Source: Epiperipatus broadwayi
Taxonomy: Eukaryota > Onychophora > Udeonychophora > Euonychophora > Peripatidae
DNA: 64,000 nucleotides
Direction: 5' to 3'
Assembly (NCBI GenBank): GCA_028023455.1
Contig: JAQFVV010000318.1
Location: forward strand, 558,001-622,000
Shown here: in pieces, positions 37,509-50,644 of the stretch
How the letters are laid out: every line of letters begins with the position of its first letter
Numbering within the stretch: the first letter of the stretch is position 1
Notes under the pieces: generated by a model
The model's input: the letters and a program-made list of their open reading frames with translations, nothing else
The model's database searches: none
What the model was told of the DNA's origin: nothing
Program-made: the position numbers and the translations under genes

Positions 37509-38326
37509 CTTTACATTTAAAAATAAGGAGAAAGAGAAAAGTTAATTTTACTCATACATTTTTAAAAATTGTATTAAATATTTATTTTCAAATATACAAA
37601 TTATCTTTAAACAAAAGTCAAAGAAATGTAAATTATAAACTACACAAATGGAATTTTCGTTCATAAAGTTGAAAAAGGATTTTTTTTTCTTATTTTTTCT
37701 AAATTTATTACATAACAATTATTTAAATTGGAAAGAGTTTAAATCTTGAAAATTTATCAGAAAGAGAAGCAATTTGAAGATTTTCTACTAGGCAGTTATC
37801 TATAACCCCACTAGTTAGTTATTGATCAGAAAATAGAAATATTTTTTAAAATATAAATATCTCAGCCTAATCTCAATTCACTAATATAATATCGATGAAT
37901 TAATATTAAACAAAAATAAGATTATATTATGATGTAATCTTCTTCTCTGTGTGAAAAAGTTTGTCATATCTATGTAATTTACCTTAAATCATTTTTTAAT
38001 TAGTTACAAAGACATGATTTTTTGGGACATGAGCAATTGCCTATGAGATAAATTATTTTTCATAATTATTTTTAAGTATATACTAGACTGGCTTTGGCAC
38101 CAGGTTTAATCTAGCTTCAATGAAATATAATTTTCAATACATTTATAAGTGATGTCTTATGAAGATTGATTTTATTTCAGCTAATGTTTTGTAGTATCAT
38201 AAAAAAAATAATTTTGAAAAATTCTATAAATAAAATGCCTTTTTAAGACATTAAAATGTATGTTAATCTCAATTTACCATAGAGCATTTGGGATTGTTAA
38301 ACATTTTTTGATTATAACATCTACAA

Positions 38327-38415
<89 letters not shown>

Positions 38416-39825
38416 ATATATATATATGTGCCATTACAATTTAGTCACTAGATAAATTTATAGTAATGTGCATGTAGAAAAGGTAAACCAAAAATCATCA
38501 TCACAATTTTATATAACCATAAAAGAAGCTGTAGGGCATCCAAGTTCAAACCCTACCAGATCAAAATTCTAAAAGCTTTAAACAGAAAGAGAGTGGGTCA
38601 ACAATTATATGCTTTATTTGTTTGTGTGTTGATAGAAAGGTAATACACACATTTAAACTATTTAATATTTAGTTTTTCTGTTAAAAAAGCAAAGTTATAA
38701 TGCATACGTATAGGCAATGTATGTGTAAACTATTTAATTGTTTTATATTTCAAATATTCAACATTTTCACTTTCTTTAAAACTAACCTATGCTTGATCAA
38801 TTTTAATGTCTTATTCTATACTTTTATTTTGCTTTTCTTTAATTATAATTGGGATTTAAAAGTTACAGACTTAATTAAATAATTGGTTATAATTACTAAG
38901 CTAGCAATTATATTATTTAATGTTAGTTTATGAATGATTTGAAAGAATGAAGGATGTGTGTACATTACATACAGAAATTTACATTTACTAAATATTGAAA
39001 GAAAAGGAAGTATTAAATCTGTCAAATTATTTTTTTGTACAATTTTTGTTAAAAGAGGAAATCTGTTTAATCAGATATCGATCTTTGTAGCAATTTTTTT
39101 TTGTAAATAATTGTTTTTCACTTTGGAAGCTTATAATGGGTCAGAGCTCTAATTTTGAAATTGTCTTATCTCAAGATCTAAAGAAGGAAGCTCAAAGATT
39201 TGAAATGTTACCTGGATGTTAAAAAGAAAAAAAAAAAGAAAAGAAAGGAAATAAGGATTGAGTCTATTTTTTTTTTAAACAAAAGTGTCTGGAAAAAGGA
39301 TTAAACTTTTCAGTTGAAAAATAATATAGTTGAAAATAAATTAGAGATCTAATTAAAACAAATTTGTCCAAAAATAGCAAGTGATGCTATCTCTGATTGG
39401 TTAAGTTAGCTAAAAATTGGATATAAAAAGCTGTCTTGAATTATTATTAGGATTATTGTTTATGATTCAGATTATTAAACTATCCAATTGAATGCTGAAA
39501 ATATAAGAAATGTCTGGCTAGAAAAATTATATATATATGTCCCATTTTTGCTGACCATCTGGAGGAAGCTGCACATCACATAGGAAAGAAAAGATGTTGT
39601 GTCTAAAATAATATTCTACACCTTTCAACTGACCAGAGAAATAAGATGTTTTTTTATAGAAGGAAGAAAGCATTCACCTGCATTCAAAGAAGATGAATTA
39701 ATCTACTGATAAATATTAATCATCAAGTCCAATTAATTGTTACAACAACTGATTTTAAACTCAAGAAAATTTACAAATGGGAAAACAACTGCTGTATTTC
39801 ATCCACATGCTTGACAGGAAGAGAG
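37509..39825. other. Intron 1 spacer
   Basis: Apart from the TA tract at 38.3 kb, AT-rich sequence with no gene. GTTCAAACCCTACC at about 38541 resembles a B box but lacks an A box partner. Confidence 0.45.
38304..38427. repeat. 37-bp shared word and interrupted (TA)n tract
   Basis: TTTTTTGATTATAACATCTA and the rest of a 37-base word (38304-38340) runs into ~90 bp of TA repeats broken by AATATA. The same 37 bases recur at 41750-41786. Confidence 0.8.
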
Positions 39826-39844
39826 AGATCGGAAGAGCGTCGTG
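39826..39844. other. 19-base match to an Illumina TruSeq adapter
   Basis: AGATCGGAAGAGCGTCGTG is identical to the first 19 bases of the common adapter read-through sequence. The following bases (ATTTCC) do not continue it. A chance match of this length in 64 kb is not credible, so residual adapter at a read end or contig join is the likely reading. The 90-codon minus ORF over it should be disregarded. Confidence 0.85.
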
Positions 39845-41370
39845 ATTTCCAAATTGTCCACTAAAGCAAATAACCTCAATAGAGTCATCATCATCAAATA
39901 GTTATACACCTCAAGAAAGAGATTGTTCCCATGTAAGACGGAAATGGTAGCTGCAGAAATATAGACAATATACAAGACAAGTTTGAACCCTTGGAAATTC
40001 GCCACAAACAAAAGATCGGTAATATGACTTTTTATATCTATTTTCTTTATGATATCAGTCTTAAGAAACATTTTAGCAATAAAGTGATATATTTTATTTA
40101 AAGAACTTTTAAAGACTATTCAGATCGATTAAAAACAAGAATGTCTTACTAATAATAACTTTGAGCTTCATAAATTATCTTGAATGTATGAAAATTATTT
40201 GTTTATTAATTTTACAGTTATGAAAAATATTAATGTGTAAAACAATTTTTTTTATGGTATTATGATTTTAGTTTTAACTAATATATTATTATTTTGGTTT
40301 TAAATAATATTTTGTTATCATGGGATAAAACACGCACATACATAATGATATTTTATATGTGTATAATTGTGAGTGAATGTAAATAATGAGTAGTATTAGA
40401 ATATTAGATTATTTTGTTTCAAGTTAAGTATAGCATTTCAGAGGTAGAAGAGAGGGGGAGATAATGATTTAAAACTCTTTTCTAAAACTTGCTCTTTCAA
40501 TTCTACTAACATTTTTTTTACATTCTATTTACATGTTGGATTTTTAAAGTATGTGTGCTAATGAGCAGATAATATTTTTTTTTCTTGAAATACTTTTCTC
40601 ATGGAGTGAAAATCATGGTCAATGTGACGTCCAACTTAATACAAAATACATTTGAAGGGAAAGGGGGAAGAACTTAAAATTAATCTGAGGATTGTTATAT
40701 AATCAATTATTATTATTATTATTATTCATGTCAATTTTCATGTTTATCTAGAAATTTTTATGTATATGTTAGAAATGCAGTAATAAATATTAGTTTGTTT
40801 TATTAAACGAGGCTATATATTTCATTAAGTGTAGTCTTTGTTAAGTGTGATTATTCATCATCATCAATGGTTGAATATTAGTTATTTAAGATATAAGTAA
40901 ATATGCTAAAATTAAGCAATAATTATGAATTTCTTTATAAAAATTAGTTTTATGTTTAGGCTTAGTCCTAGAGCTGTAGTTGAAACCCTTGTCATTATCG
41001 TTATTATTATCATCATCATCGTCATCAACGTTTTAATTAATGAGCTGTTTAACTGTTTAAAGGCCATAAATAAATATTGATTTTATAATATTTAGTGATC
41101 TCTTAGTATTATTATAACCACATCCCATCATCTATTTCATGCAAGGATGAGTGAATTGCCATCCTAAATTAGTTATATATAATCTGAGCTAGTGAACTTA
41201 TAAAAATATTGAAACACATTTGTTATGGTAAGATCTGAGAAATGATTTATGTTCAATGAACTCCACTTTGGTTTAAAGATGTTTTACTTTTACCTAACTA
41301 TTAGTGCTTATAGTGATATGGCTCAAAAAGCAAAATCTCTCATTTTTATTAGAAATAAAGTACCAAAAAG
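39845..41370. other. Intron 1 spacer with trinucleotide tracts
   Basis: Short ATT/ATC trinucleotide runs (40708-40726, 41000-41025) in AT-rich sequence. No gene seen. Confidence 0.45.
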
Positions 41371-41455
41371 GGATTCAAACCCGGTACATGTGAAAGGTTA
41401 TTAGATATAACCGTGTCTAGATTCAGATAATCTAGTGGCGCCCTGCTAGACCATA
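41365..41455 (-). pseudogene. tRNA-like sequence with long variable arm (SINE head or pseudo-tRNA)
   Basis: The minus strand has A box TGGTCTAGCAG (complement of 41443-41453) and B box GGTTTGAATCC (complement of 41371-41381), 61 bases apart. Between them CTAGATT/AATCTAG can form an anticodon stem and GGTTAT/ATAACC a long variable arm, as in tRNA-Leu or tRNA-Ser. The acceptor stem does not pair, so it is a fossil or SINE head. Confidence 0.45.
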
Positions 41456-41718
41456 TTCACTTAGTATTTGTTTAAACATGCACTTAACATCAAACCAAGA
41501 AATGAAAGTGGATAAAACCTACAGTCTGTATACCTGAGTTATATTTTATTGAAATTACTAGTGTACTCACTTCACGTGATTTCATATACCTGAAATAATA
41601 CTGGTTATTAACAATTTGCTTATAATTCTTGATAGTGTTATATTTTGAACCTTTACTTAATATCTTGATATTTGGACTCCTTTAAATATTTCTTTGAGTA
41701 ACTTTATTATGTTACAAT

Positions 41719-41719
41719 A

Positions 41720-41750
<31 letters not shown>

Positions 41751-41786
41751 TTTTTGATTATAACATCTACAATTTACATATATATA
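41719..41786. repeat. (TA)n tract joined to the 37-bp shared word
   Basis: A TA tract (41719-41750) followed by the same 37 bases as at 38304-38340, then GTAACAGACATGAGG. Confidence 0.75.
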
Positions 41787-44700
41787 TTGTAACAGACATG
41801 AGGTGAAGTGGGATCATTTACTCTTAAACTAACTATGTGTTAGTTGCCCATTTGATTAAAGGTGTAGTTATATGCTGCTGCTGATAATCATGCCAGATTT
41901 GGGCAGCCAAATTTAAGAAAAGATAATATATACATAAGCTTTACCACTTCAGTTGTTGGTACATATGTTTTTAATTGACAGACTAATTAGATTTCCCAAA
42001 TGATTTTTCTGGTATTTAACCCATGGGTAATATCATGATGAAGGATTTGTATATTAATAAGCATCAGTTACAATAGACATTATGGCATATCCATTATTGC
42101 ACAACAAATCAAAACATATTTTTTTAGATTAATTTATATTAATATGACTAATTTTAGGCATCACACATACACTACATTTATTTCTTAGATTACTGTATAT
42201 TTATATCTATTTTGGAATGTGGCATAAAACAAGAAAAAAGCATAGAACTGATATTAAATTTCAATAAAAACTCATAATATAATAAAATAAAATAAAATAA
42301 AAATTAAATAAAAATATAGTTTTAAATCTCAATTATCTAATAAATAAATAAGGATTTCCTCAATTAGAAAATAGATAAATTTTGCTGAAATATTTCATTC
42401 TTTTAATTTTTAATAACTTTAATTCTGTTTATTTATCCTTTGTCTGATATATAAAATAACATACCCAAAAGAAAAATGTATATATAAAAAAAATATTACT
42501 TTCATACCTGTGCATGAGAATTAAAAATATACATTGAAAATTAATTATTTTGAAGATTTGAAAAAAAAAAAATTATAATATTATTTTTTTATATTGATCT
42601 CAACTAACACTAATTAGAAATGTAGTACTCTTATATCTTTATCCATTCAGGTTTTATGTATACACATATGGTCAACCAATCAATTAGCAAATAAATCACA
42701 ACCCAGTATTTAATATGTTTTCCTTATCTGGAGTCACAACTTGGCTCCTCTAGTTTTCAGGCTCTAATAGATATGACCATAAATAGTTTTCCAATTTTCT
42801 GGATTCTTGTATTGATTTATACTCTAATTTAAATTTTATCCACATATAGATAGTAAGACATTTGTCTGTAGATTTGGACATCTGAGATGGCGTTGAATTT
42901 TGGATGGGGGATTATCTTAATGGTCATCTTTTATTTTCCTCCCTTTTTTTCAGCAGGTTGTTTTAACCTTCTTATTTTAGGCAAACATCAAAGTGTTTTT
43001 TACATGGCAGGCTCACATTTTTATTCAGTATTGCAGCAGTTGGTACTTCAAATATTTTGATTCACTTTTCCATTGATAAAATTGATAAAAGTACTTAAGC
43101 AAAATCAATATTTTCCATTCTTTATATTTGAAAATTAGCTTCTTATTTACCAGAGATTATTACTAGAAGATCAATGGTAACTTGCTGAGGAAATGATTTT
43201 AGTTTTTTTTGGAAGGGGGGGGGATCTGGCACTGTTTGCTAGTTTGTGCAAAAAGAAAAAAAAAATAAACAAAGAGATCCTATTTAAATCCAAACAATCC
43301 ATGACGTGAGTATATCCAAACAGCTAACATAAAAAAAATTCCTTAGATGTTTATCCTTTTTATTTTTCTTAATATTTTAATTAGATCCTGCTTATTTATT
43401 CATAAATTAGTAAAATATAGATTTAATATAAAACTAAAAAAATATTTTAACTTAAATGATATGCTTTAATTTCCTTTTTTTATTATTAGTTTAATAAACC
43501 AAAATACTTATTATATTTACTTTTACAAAAATAATGCAGCCATGCAGGACTTCACACATATATTTTTAATTATATAACTTATACATTTGAGGAAAGTTTA
43601 CTTAAAACTCTCTTTTTTTTGCTAAAGAAAATAGTCGTTTATTTTAATGAGGTAAAATTAATGGGATTCATATCAATTTAGTGTAACCATATATATCACT
43701 GGCTACAAGCATTAAATATAAATATCAATTATGACAATAATAATTAACATTTTAATTCTAAATCCTTGGTAAATAAAGGATTAAGTTTTATTTAAGTAGT
43801 GCTTGCGTTTTTTTGCATTTTATCTCAGACAAATATTTTTGTACAAAAAAAAATAGAAAAAAAAGTTTTGTTACCTAAGCATAAAATTAATTTTTAGAAA
43901 ATGAAAAAGGAAGTGAAACAGTTTTATAAAAGTTACAACTCCACAATAAAATTTTTAACTAAATTTCATTTATAAAAATGTGGTGTTTTAGAATGTTTGT
44001 ATTATTAAAAAATATATATGTTCTCTTTCATTTTTTTGTTTCCCTTTGTCTAATTCCGATTATGATTAATCATCTAATGGTCTTTTTCCTGTGCCTTTTA
44101 TAATAGAAAGCATTGATAATGGTTAAGGGAGAAGGTTTAATTATGTTGCTTATTAAAAAACACCTTATAGAGTTGAATTGAAGTAATTAAGTTTGATAAG
44201 CTATAAAAAAGGCTGCCACTATAAATTTAGATCAGAATACATTATGACACATATATTTTGGCAGAAGACATTTTGGAAGCAGAGAGCATGGACAAACAGA
44301 TATTTTATTGGAAAAACCATCTGGACCATATGGGTACAAGCTAAACTTTGAAAAGTCAGAAAGAGTACATTACTATTTAAATATATGATGTATATAAGTT
44401 AAATTTTGTAAAAATGATTTGCTAAGAAAAGCTCTTGTAATCCATTCCTGGTCATATGTTTTTTCATAAAGAAAAAAGGTTATGTTATCAGCCTGAATGA
44501 CCTAGTATGAAGAAGAAAGCTTAATTGCTGCATTCCAGCTCTATTGTATAGCAGGGGTAGCCCAGACATTGACTGTGGTTGACTAGTCCACTGCAAGTTC
44601 TCTGGAAGTTGACCATGAAGCTGACATGAATATTGACAAATTATAGTAATAAATTTAGAGCTGATTTGAACATGACAAATAAAAAAAATAAAAATTCAAA

Positions 44701-45855
44701 ATTATTCTTATTTAAGAATAGTTAAATTTAAAATAACACCTGTTGTTATTGTCAATCTCAAAAATAAACCCAGGTTGAAAGAAGTTGAAAAAATTAAATT
44801 ATTTTTGTTTAATACTAGAAATAAAATCCTTACAAATATTTAATTACCATTTTGCTGAGAAGAAATGAAAATAATTTGCCCTGGAGAAACAAGAATTTTA
44901 ATGAACTGACTTTAAAACAAAAAAAGTTGTAAACTTTTTAAAATCCTTCATCTAAACTAGCAATAATTCCCAAGGAGATTTAAAAAGAAAACAGGACTTC
45001 AAACCATTTTTTCCCCATCCAGTTTTCATTCTGGTAAAAATAACATTTTTTTCTTTTGATAATTGCATTTATATGTCTAAATGAATTGATTTAAAAGTTA
45101 GAATTTGAATATATCCACACTGAATTAAAATTCAATCTTGCATTTATCATTGTAGCAATTTGATTTTCATATAACAACTTGATTTACAGGCAAAAGGGAT
45201 ATAACTTTTATTTGTTTAATGATTTAGATGTATAATGAGAAGACTCATATTTTATTAGTAAATGGTGCTATAAGAGGTGAATGTTCTTAATATATTGTAT
45301 AACATTTAATGTAACTAATTTAAAATATTGTATGTTGTGAATAATATGGATCTTTCACAAAACTATTAAAAATGATAACTCTGCCTTGGAAAGGTTAATT
45401 GAGAGTGTAAATGTGATGTTGAATATATCCTAACTATTTGAAAAAAAAAGACAACTTATTCAATTTCTAATAATGGGAAGGGTGGGAGGTATTCTCTTTA
45501 GACTAAAATGTTGATCACGAGTATGGTGATCTAATCTTATCAATTTTAAATGCTTCAGTTAAATTTACAACTACAAAAATAATTATTTCCTATTAATAGT
45601 AAGGTATAATGTTTAAGTTAAACTCTGCCTTATTGATAAACTGCATACTGAAGTAAAATTATAACACCATATATTAATAACATTCCTCATCTTGTATTAC
45701 CCCAGCTAAGTTTGTAAGCAAACATAAGCTTTAAATTGCTTTATCAACAGCATAAATTGTTAGACAGAAAGCTTAATAACAAAAGCAGGAATAAAATTCA
45801 AGTCAGTGCAAATGTATACAAAGTCACAATCATTTTTTAATCATTATCAATCCAC
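41787..45855. other. Intron 1 spacer, 4 kb
   Basis: AT-rich, with homopolymer runs and a G9 tract (43215-43223). Less AT-rich patches near 42890-43060 and 44520-44620 may be old repeats. None is classifiable. Confidence 0.4.
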
Positions 45856-45965
45856 TTGCGTTGTTAGCCGAGAGGTATCGCAGCCGCCATGCAAGCAAGT
45901 AGTTGGTTGCAGACGGGTGTGGGTTCGCGTCCCGGCAGATGCTATGACATATGAAAAAAAAAAAA
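45856..45965 (+). mobile_element. tRNA-derived SINE, second copy
   Basis: Pol III A box TAGCCGAGAGG (45865-45875), B box GGTTCGCGTCC (45922-45932), tail GATGCTATGACA (45938-45949), then a poly(A) run of about 11. It has the same architecture and tail as the 36.55-kb SINE, so the two define a family. No clear target duplication was seen. Confidence 0.75.
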
Positions 45966-46009
45966 TTGATGTCTTGCCAAATTTAATTCAATTTAGTTGA
46001 AAGGCTAGC

Positions 46010-48660
46010 ATCTAGCTAACAGTCTTACTTTTAAAATCTATCTCACATGTGATCTCCTTCTAGGTCTTTTAAAATCTGTTGGGATCCATTTTAAAATTTA
46101 AACTGTTCATGCACCATCATTTCTTTTATCAATATGTTCAGTCCACTCTCTAATTCTTTTAATGATGTCAGTGATATTGCTTGTTCTTTCACCTATGCAT
46201 TTCATGTTCGATCTTTTCTTATTACTCCTAACATAAATCTCATCATAGTCTGTTGAGTAGTGAGAAGTTTCAGTTTGCTCTTCTTTTGTGTATCCAAATT
46301 TTAAATCCATAAATAAAAACTGATAAAACATATCTATTAAAAATCTTTCTTTTCACATGTGACGGCAGGTTCTCTTTTAGTATTATTTCTACTAAACGTG
46401 CTTCTGTCAAGTTTAATTCTATGATTAATTTCTTTTATTATATCTCCATTTGTATTAATAACATGACCAAGATATTTGTAGTTGTTTTTCTAATTCATGA
46501 TTATCAATCTATTTTTGTTTTAGCCTTTTTATAATTTATTTTACTTCTACTTTTTTTACTTTTGTCTAATAACTTTTACAACATTTTCTGAAGCATTATT
46601 TGCAAAAAACAACTATATCATCTGCAAAATCTAAATGGCTTAAATAATCTGTTTTTCTTTTACTCCCTTAGCTTTTCATTTTAATTCTCAAGATATTTCT
46701 TGTAAGACTTCTGTAAAAATTTATAAAAATATGGAATCACCTTGCATAAAAGTCACTATTAATCTTCTAATTATCACCATGTAATATAATTACACTTATA
46801 GCATTTATTTAATATTCTTCAGAATATGATAATATTCTTGGTTTCTATATATCTTGATGATTCAATGTTTTAATTGTAAAATGCTTATAGAATTAAATGC
46901 TTTTCATAACCTACAAATTCTAAACATAATGGCAATTGAGATTCATTAGTCTTTTTTATATCTTCTCTCAATATTTGAATGTAATACACTTGCTAAAACT
47001 ATTACTGTAGATGAGTTGTAATCATTTTGATTAAGATTTTGTATAGAACTAATAGAAGACCAATAGATCTGTAATTTACGTGTTTTTTCCCATATATCAA
47101 TATTACTATTGCATTCTTCTAATCAACTGGTATATCTTTATATTTTAGATTATTGTTATATAATTTTTTCAAGTATTTTGTATCTCTTCCCTGCTTTTTT
47201 TAAGATATCCATAATAATATCATTTCTAGAGCTGTTCCCTTCTTAATAAATTCAAATGTTTGGCTTCTCTTTTTATTTAAAATGCATGGTAATTTTTAAG
47301 ATGTATTAACTGTAATGTTATTTTAATTTTTGTTTTTATTTATTACTATATAATTCTTAGTAAAAATTTTCCATATATTTCCAGGATTTCAGTTCTCTTT
47401 TCAGTAATAATTCCATATCTTCTTCTTATTACTGAAACAATTTTTCTTCCAATGTCAAGATTTTGTTTTAATATTTTTTAAACTTTTATTCTTTTCTATA
47501 TTTTTCCTTGACATTTCAGAGTTGTACATTTTTATATCATTATTTGCACTTTTAAATATTATTTTACAGAATTCCAGATATTCAATTCTTTTTAACAAAT
47601 AATTTTTTTAATATTTTCATATTCCTTCTTTTCTTTATACATTGTATTATCTTAGTTGAAAAATCACTGATATATTATTATATTTTACCATGTGTCTTTA
47701 TTGCAGTTTATATTAGAGGTATCAGTTATCTTCTTAAGAATTTTAATTAAATTTACACTGGCTTCAAAGTCCATTAGTATTTTAAAATAATTGGTACATT
47801 TTAATTAAAATTTATTACAGTGTTTTTGATGATGAAGTATGTCAATTGTTAATGTTTTTTTCTTAATTATTTTTATCATTTTAGTTTTGCTTTAATATAA
47901 ATCTTAAATCTCATTAATTGATTATCACTTTCTTTGTTGAATCTATTAAGAACATTACAGTACAATCTTGAAATACATATTTTCTGTTAGTTAAAATATA
48001 ATTTAATTCTGCTATTCTTTTATTTGAGATACTTTCATGTTCATTTATGTTTAGCATTTTTTTCACAGAAAGAATTTATAATACATAATTTTTTTCTTTG
48101 CAAATTCAACAATACTGTGTTGTCCTGTCTCATTTCTGTAATTACAACCAAATTTATCTAAAGCACTTTATTTCTTTAATCATTTTTCAATTTTAGCATT
48201 AGTTCCCACTGTGATAATTTTAAAATGTTGCTTTATGTAATCAAAAGCATTTTACACATCTATATAAAAATATTTTATTTCTTCATAACAGAGTATGTTG
48301 GAGTAAAATTCTGAATTATCTACATTTGATATCTTTTATTGATTTGAATAATTAATCTTGTCATTCTATATGATATATCATCAATTTCCATAATAAAGTT
48401 TTTTCACTTTTTATTTACAATGAATCCTTCTCCACATGTACTTCATATACCTGTATCTTGGCCGTTCATTTTTTCTTTTATTTCCACAGACTCTGACAAT
48501 GTCCCATTTAATATGTGATAGTTCTTTCACCTGAAATTTATTTACAATTATAGGCAGATAAATAAAAGATCTTTATAGAATGATAGCCCAAATTTATATT
48601 CAGGAATTTTTAGCAGCTTTGATTTCAGTCAACAACCATAGCATTTGTCTCAAACATAGA
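46010..48660 (-). pseudogene. Second RTE-clade LINE copy, heavily decayed
   Basis: Aligns by eye along its length with the first copy. The 3' thumb part lies at 46107-46331 (W-T-E-H-I and K-R-I-R-E in frame). The catalytic region at about 46610-46640 still encodes S-H-L-D-F-A-D-D. The endonuclease region lies towards 48500 (ATGTCCCATTTAAT matches 5299-5312), and the 5' part (TTTTTAGCAGC, 48607) matches 5425-5435. It has many indels and stops but lacks the LTR insertion. It sits in intron 1 of the GTPase, in the same orientation. Confidence 0.8.
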
Positions 48661-49489
48661 AATAAAAATGCAGTATACTCACAGATATACCTAATTCATT
48701 TGAATTCTTTTATTGTATGACAAATTATATAATAATAGTAGCTATAATGATTACAAATTTGACTTTTATTAAAAATCTGAAAGAGGAATCAAAAAGTCTA
48801 CACAATTAACAGAAAACTCTTTCTGCAGACAGAATCACGTACATACATTATAATAAACATAAAAAAAGAAGAGATCTTTCAGATTATTTTTATAATTATT
48901 TTATACAATGTTTGGTGAAACATATCTTTATTGCTTTTTTATTATTTACATATGTTTTTTTAGTATAATGTCCATTGATGAGACTTCTTTGCAATTTTTT
49001 TTATTAAAATTAAAAACTTCGTAATTACGAATAGTATTGCTGTTATTGTTATTATTATTATCATTGTTATTTTATTGTGTTATTATCATCAATTCTGAGT
49101 AATTATAGAATTAGCATTAGTTTATTTCATTTTGGTTTTTTAGATTGCTGAAATGCTTATTTATTTACTGTTTTTCTTCTCTTCTTTTTTTTATCTTAAA
49201 CTTTTGTGAGCATTATAAATTTTTCTAAAATATTGAATCATCTATTAATATTAGTAAAAAAAATATTGCAGTTTTAATGTAGTCACTTGTGTTTTTAGCA
49301 AGGGTTCAAATCTATTCAAATATATACTTGTTTATTTTTTTTTACTGTCCACCGAATTCAATAGTATCACCATCTTTTATATTCTTATTTTAAAAAAAGT
49401 AAACCATAGCTTGTTCAATAATAGAGCTGATTTTTAAAGATGTCTAGTGCTATTTTGTGATGAATCTCTTAACTATTGCATTTTTTGTT
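48661..49489. other. AT-rich spacer between LINE fossils
   Basis: Nothing recognised. Confidence 0.5.
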
Positions 49490-50110
49490 GGTGATATCTT
49501 CACAATCGGTTACAAAGTTAGTTTCTTATTGCTCCCATTATAATTTTTGTCTTTTTCATATCAATTCATAATACCATATTTTCACTGTCATTTAAATTTC
49601 TTTTTAGGAGGTTATAGCATCTTCCCATTTGCAGTTATAAATGTGATGTCACCAACATATTTAATGGTGCTAATGTTCTGATTCAAAATCTGTGTTTTTA
49701 TTCAGTATCGCTCTTTTGTAAATATTTAATATCCATATTAAATAGGTAGCAGTTTAATATGTAACATTAATTCTTTGACAACTTTAAATCAGTTTATTTC
49801 ATTAATATAGAAATTCATCTAAATATGTTTTGATGTGGTTTTGAATACAGACATATTTATATTTATATTTTTTTTATACATTTAGTGTCCAATTGGTGAA
49901 AAAATATTTAAAAATTTTTTCATTTAAAATTAAAAGCTTCATTATAGTGAATATCAATTATGATTATGTTCTGGTAGTCTATTTTTTTTTGAAAACATTT
50001 CATAATTTAGCATGGTCAAGTGAATCAAAGTTCTTGTTGTAATTAATAATAGGAGTAAAGATGCCTTTCTGATATATTTTCTAGATTTTCCAACTATTCA
50101 AATTTTTTCA
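49490..50110 (-). pseudogene. Decayed non-LTR reverse transcriptase, third LINE type
   Basis: In broken minus-strand frames, about 50050-49970 reads I-N-Y-N-K-N-F-D-S-L-D-H-A-K-L (motif A, usually I-D-Y-K-K-A-F-D-S-V-D-H). About 49670 reads I-K-Y-V-G-D-I-T-F-I-T-A in place of I-R-Y-A-D-D-T. A K-Y-G-I segment follows. The motif A wording differs from both the RTE and the L1-like copies, so it is a separate family. Confidence 0.6.
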
Positions 50111-50644
50111 GCAATAATGCTCCTATTTTTCATTCTTTATTGATGGCAACAATTGAAAATAAAAATTAAATAACATTTTTCAATAGATTCAATACTCAAT
50201 ACAATGCCAAACATAACATAATTTATGACATCCCTCTCCCTGATTAAAACCTAAGAATTACTCTGCTCATGTGAATGAGAGATTATGATCTGACCCACTG
50301 GTTAGTGCTGATTTGGCATGAACTGCATCTTATGAGTCATTTGTTTTTGTTTTATATTTTTATTTATGTGATTAAAAAATATGTAATACAAGTTATGATA
50401 CATGAAAAACATGGAATCGAGTTGAATTTATTTGATATGGTTGTGTTTAATAATAATAGATATATTCATCTTTAATTAAAATCTAATATGTATATCTGGG
50501 TTAAAAATTATTCATGTGCTAGTTAACACTAGTCAGACCAGTAACATATAAAAAACAGGAAATTAATGCCACTTCAAATACTGTGTTTGATACTAATTTT
50601 CACATTCTTAATAGTTGAATGTATTGAAAAAGATATAAATAAAG

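Noticed and set aside
38520-38600. B-box-like GTTCAAACCCTACC
   Set aside because: No A box at a suitable distance and no cloverleaf.
39799-40071. 90-residue minus-strand ORF
   Set aside because: Runs through the adapter match at 39826-39844, so its end is probably artificial.
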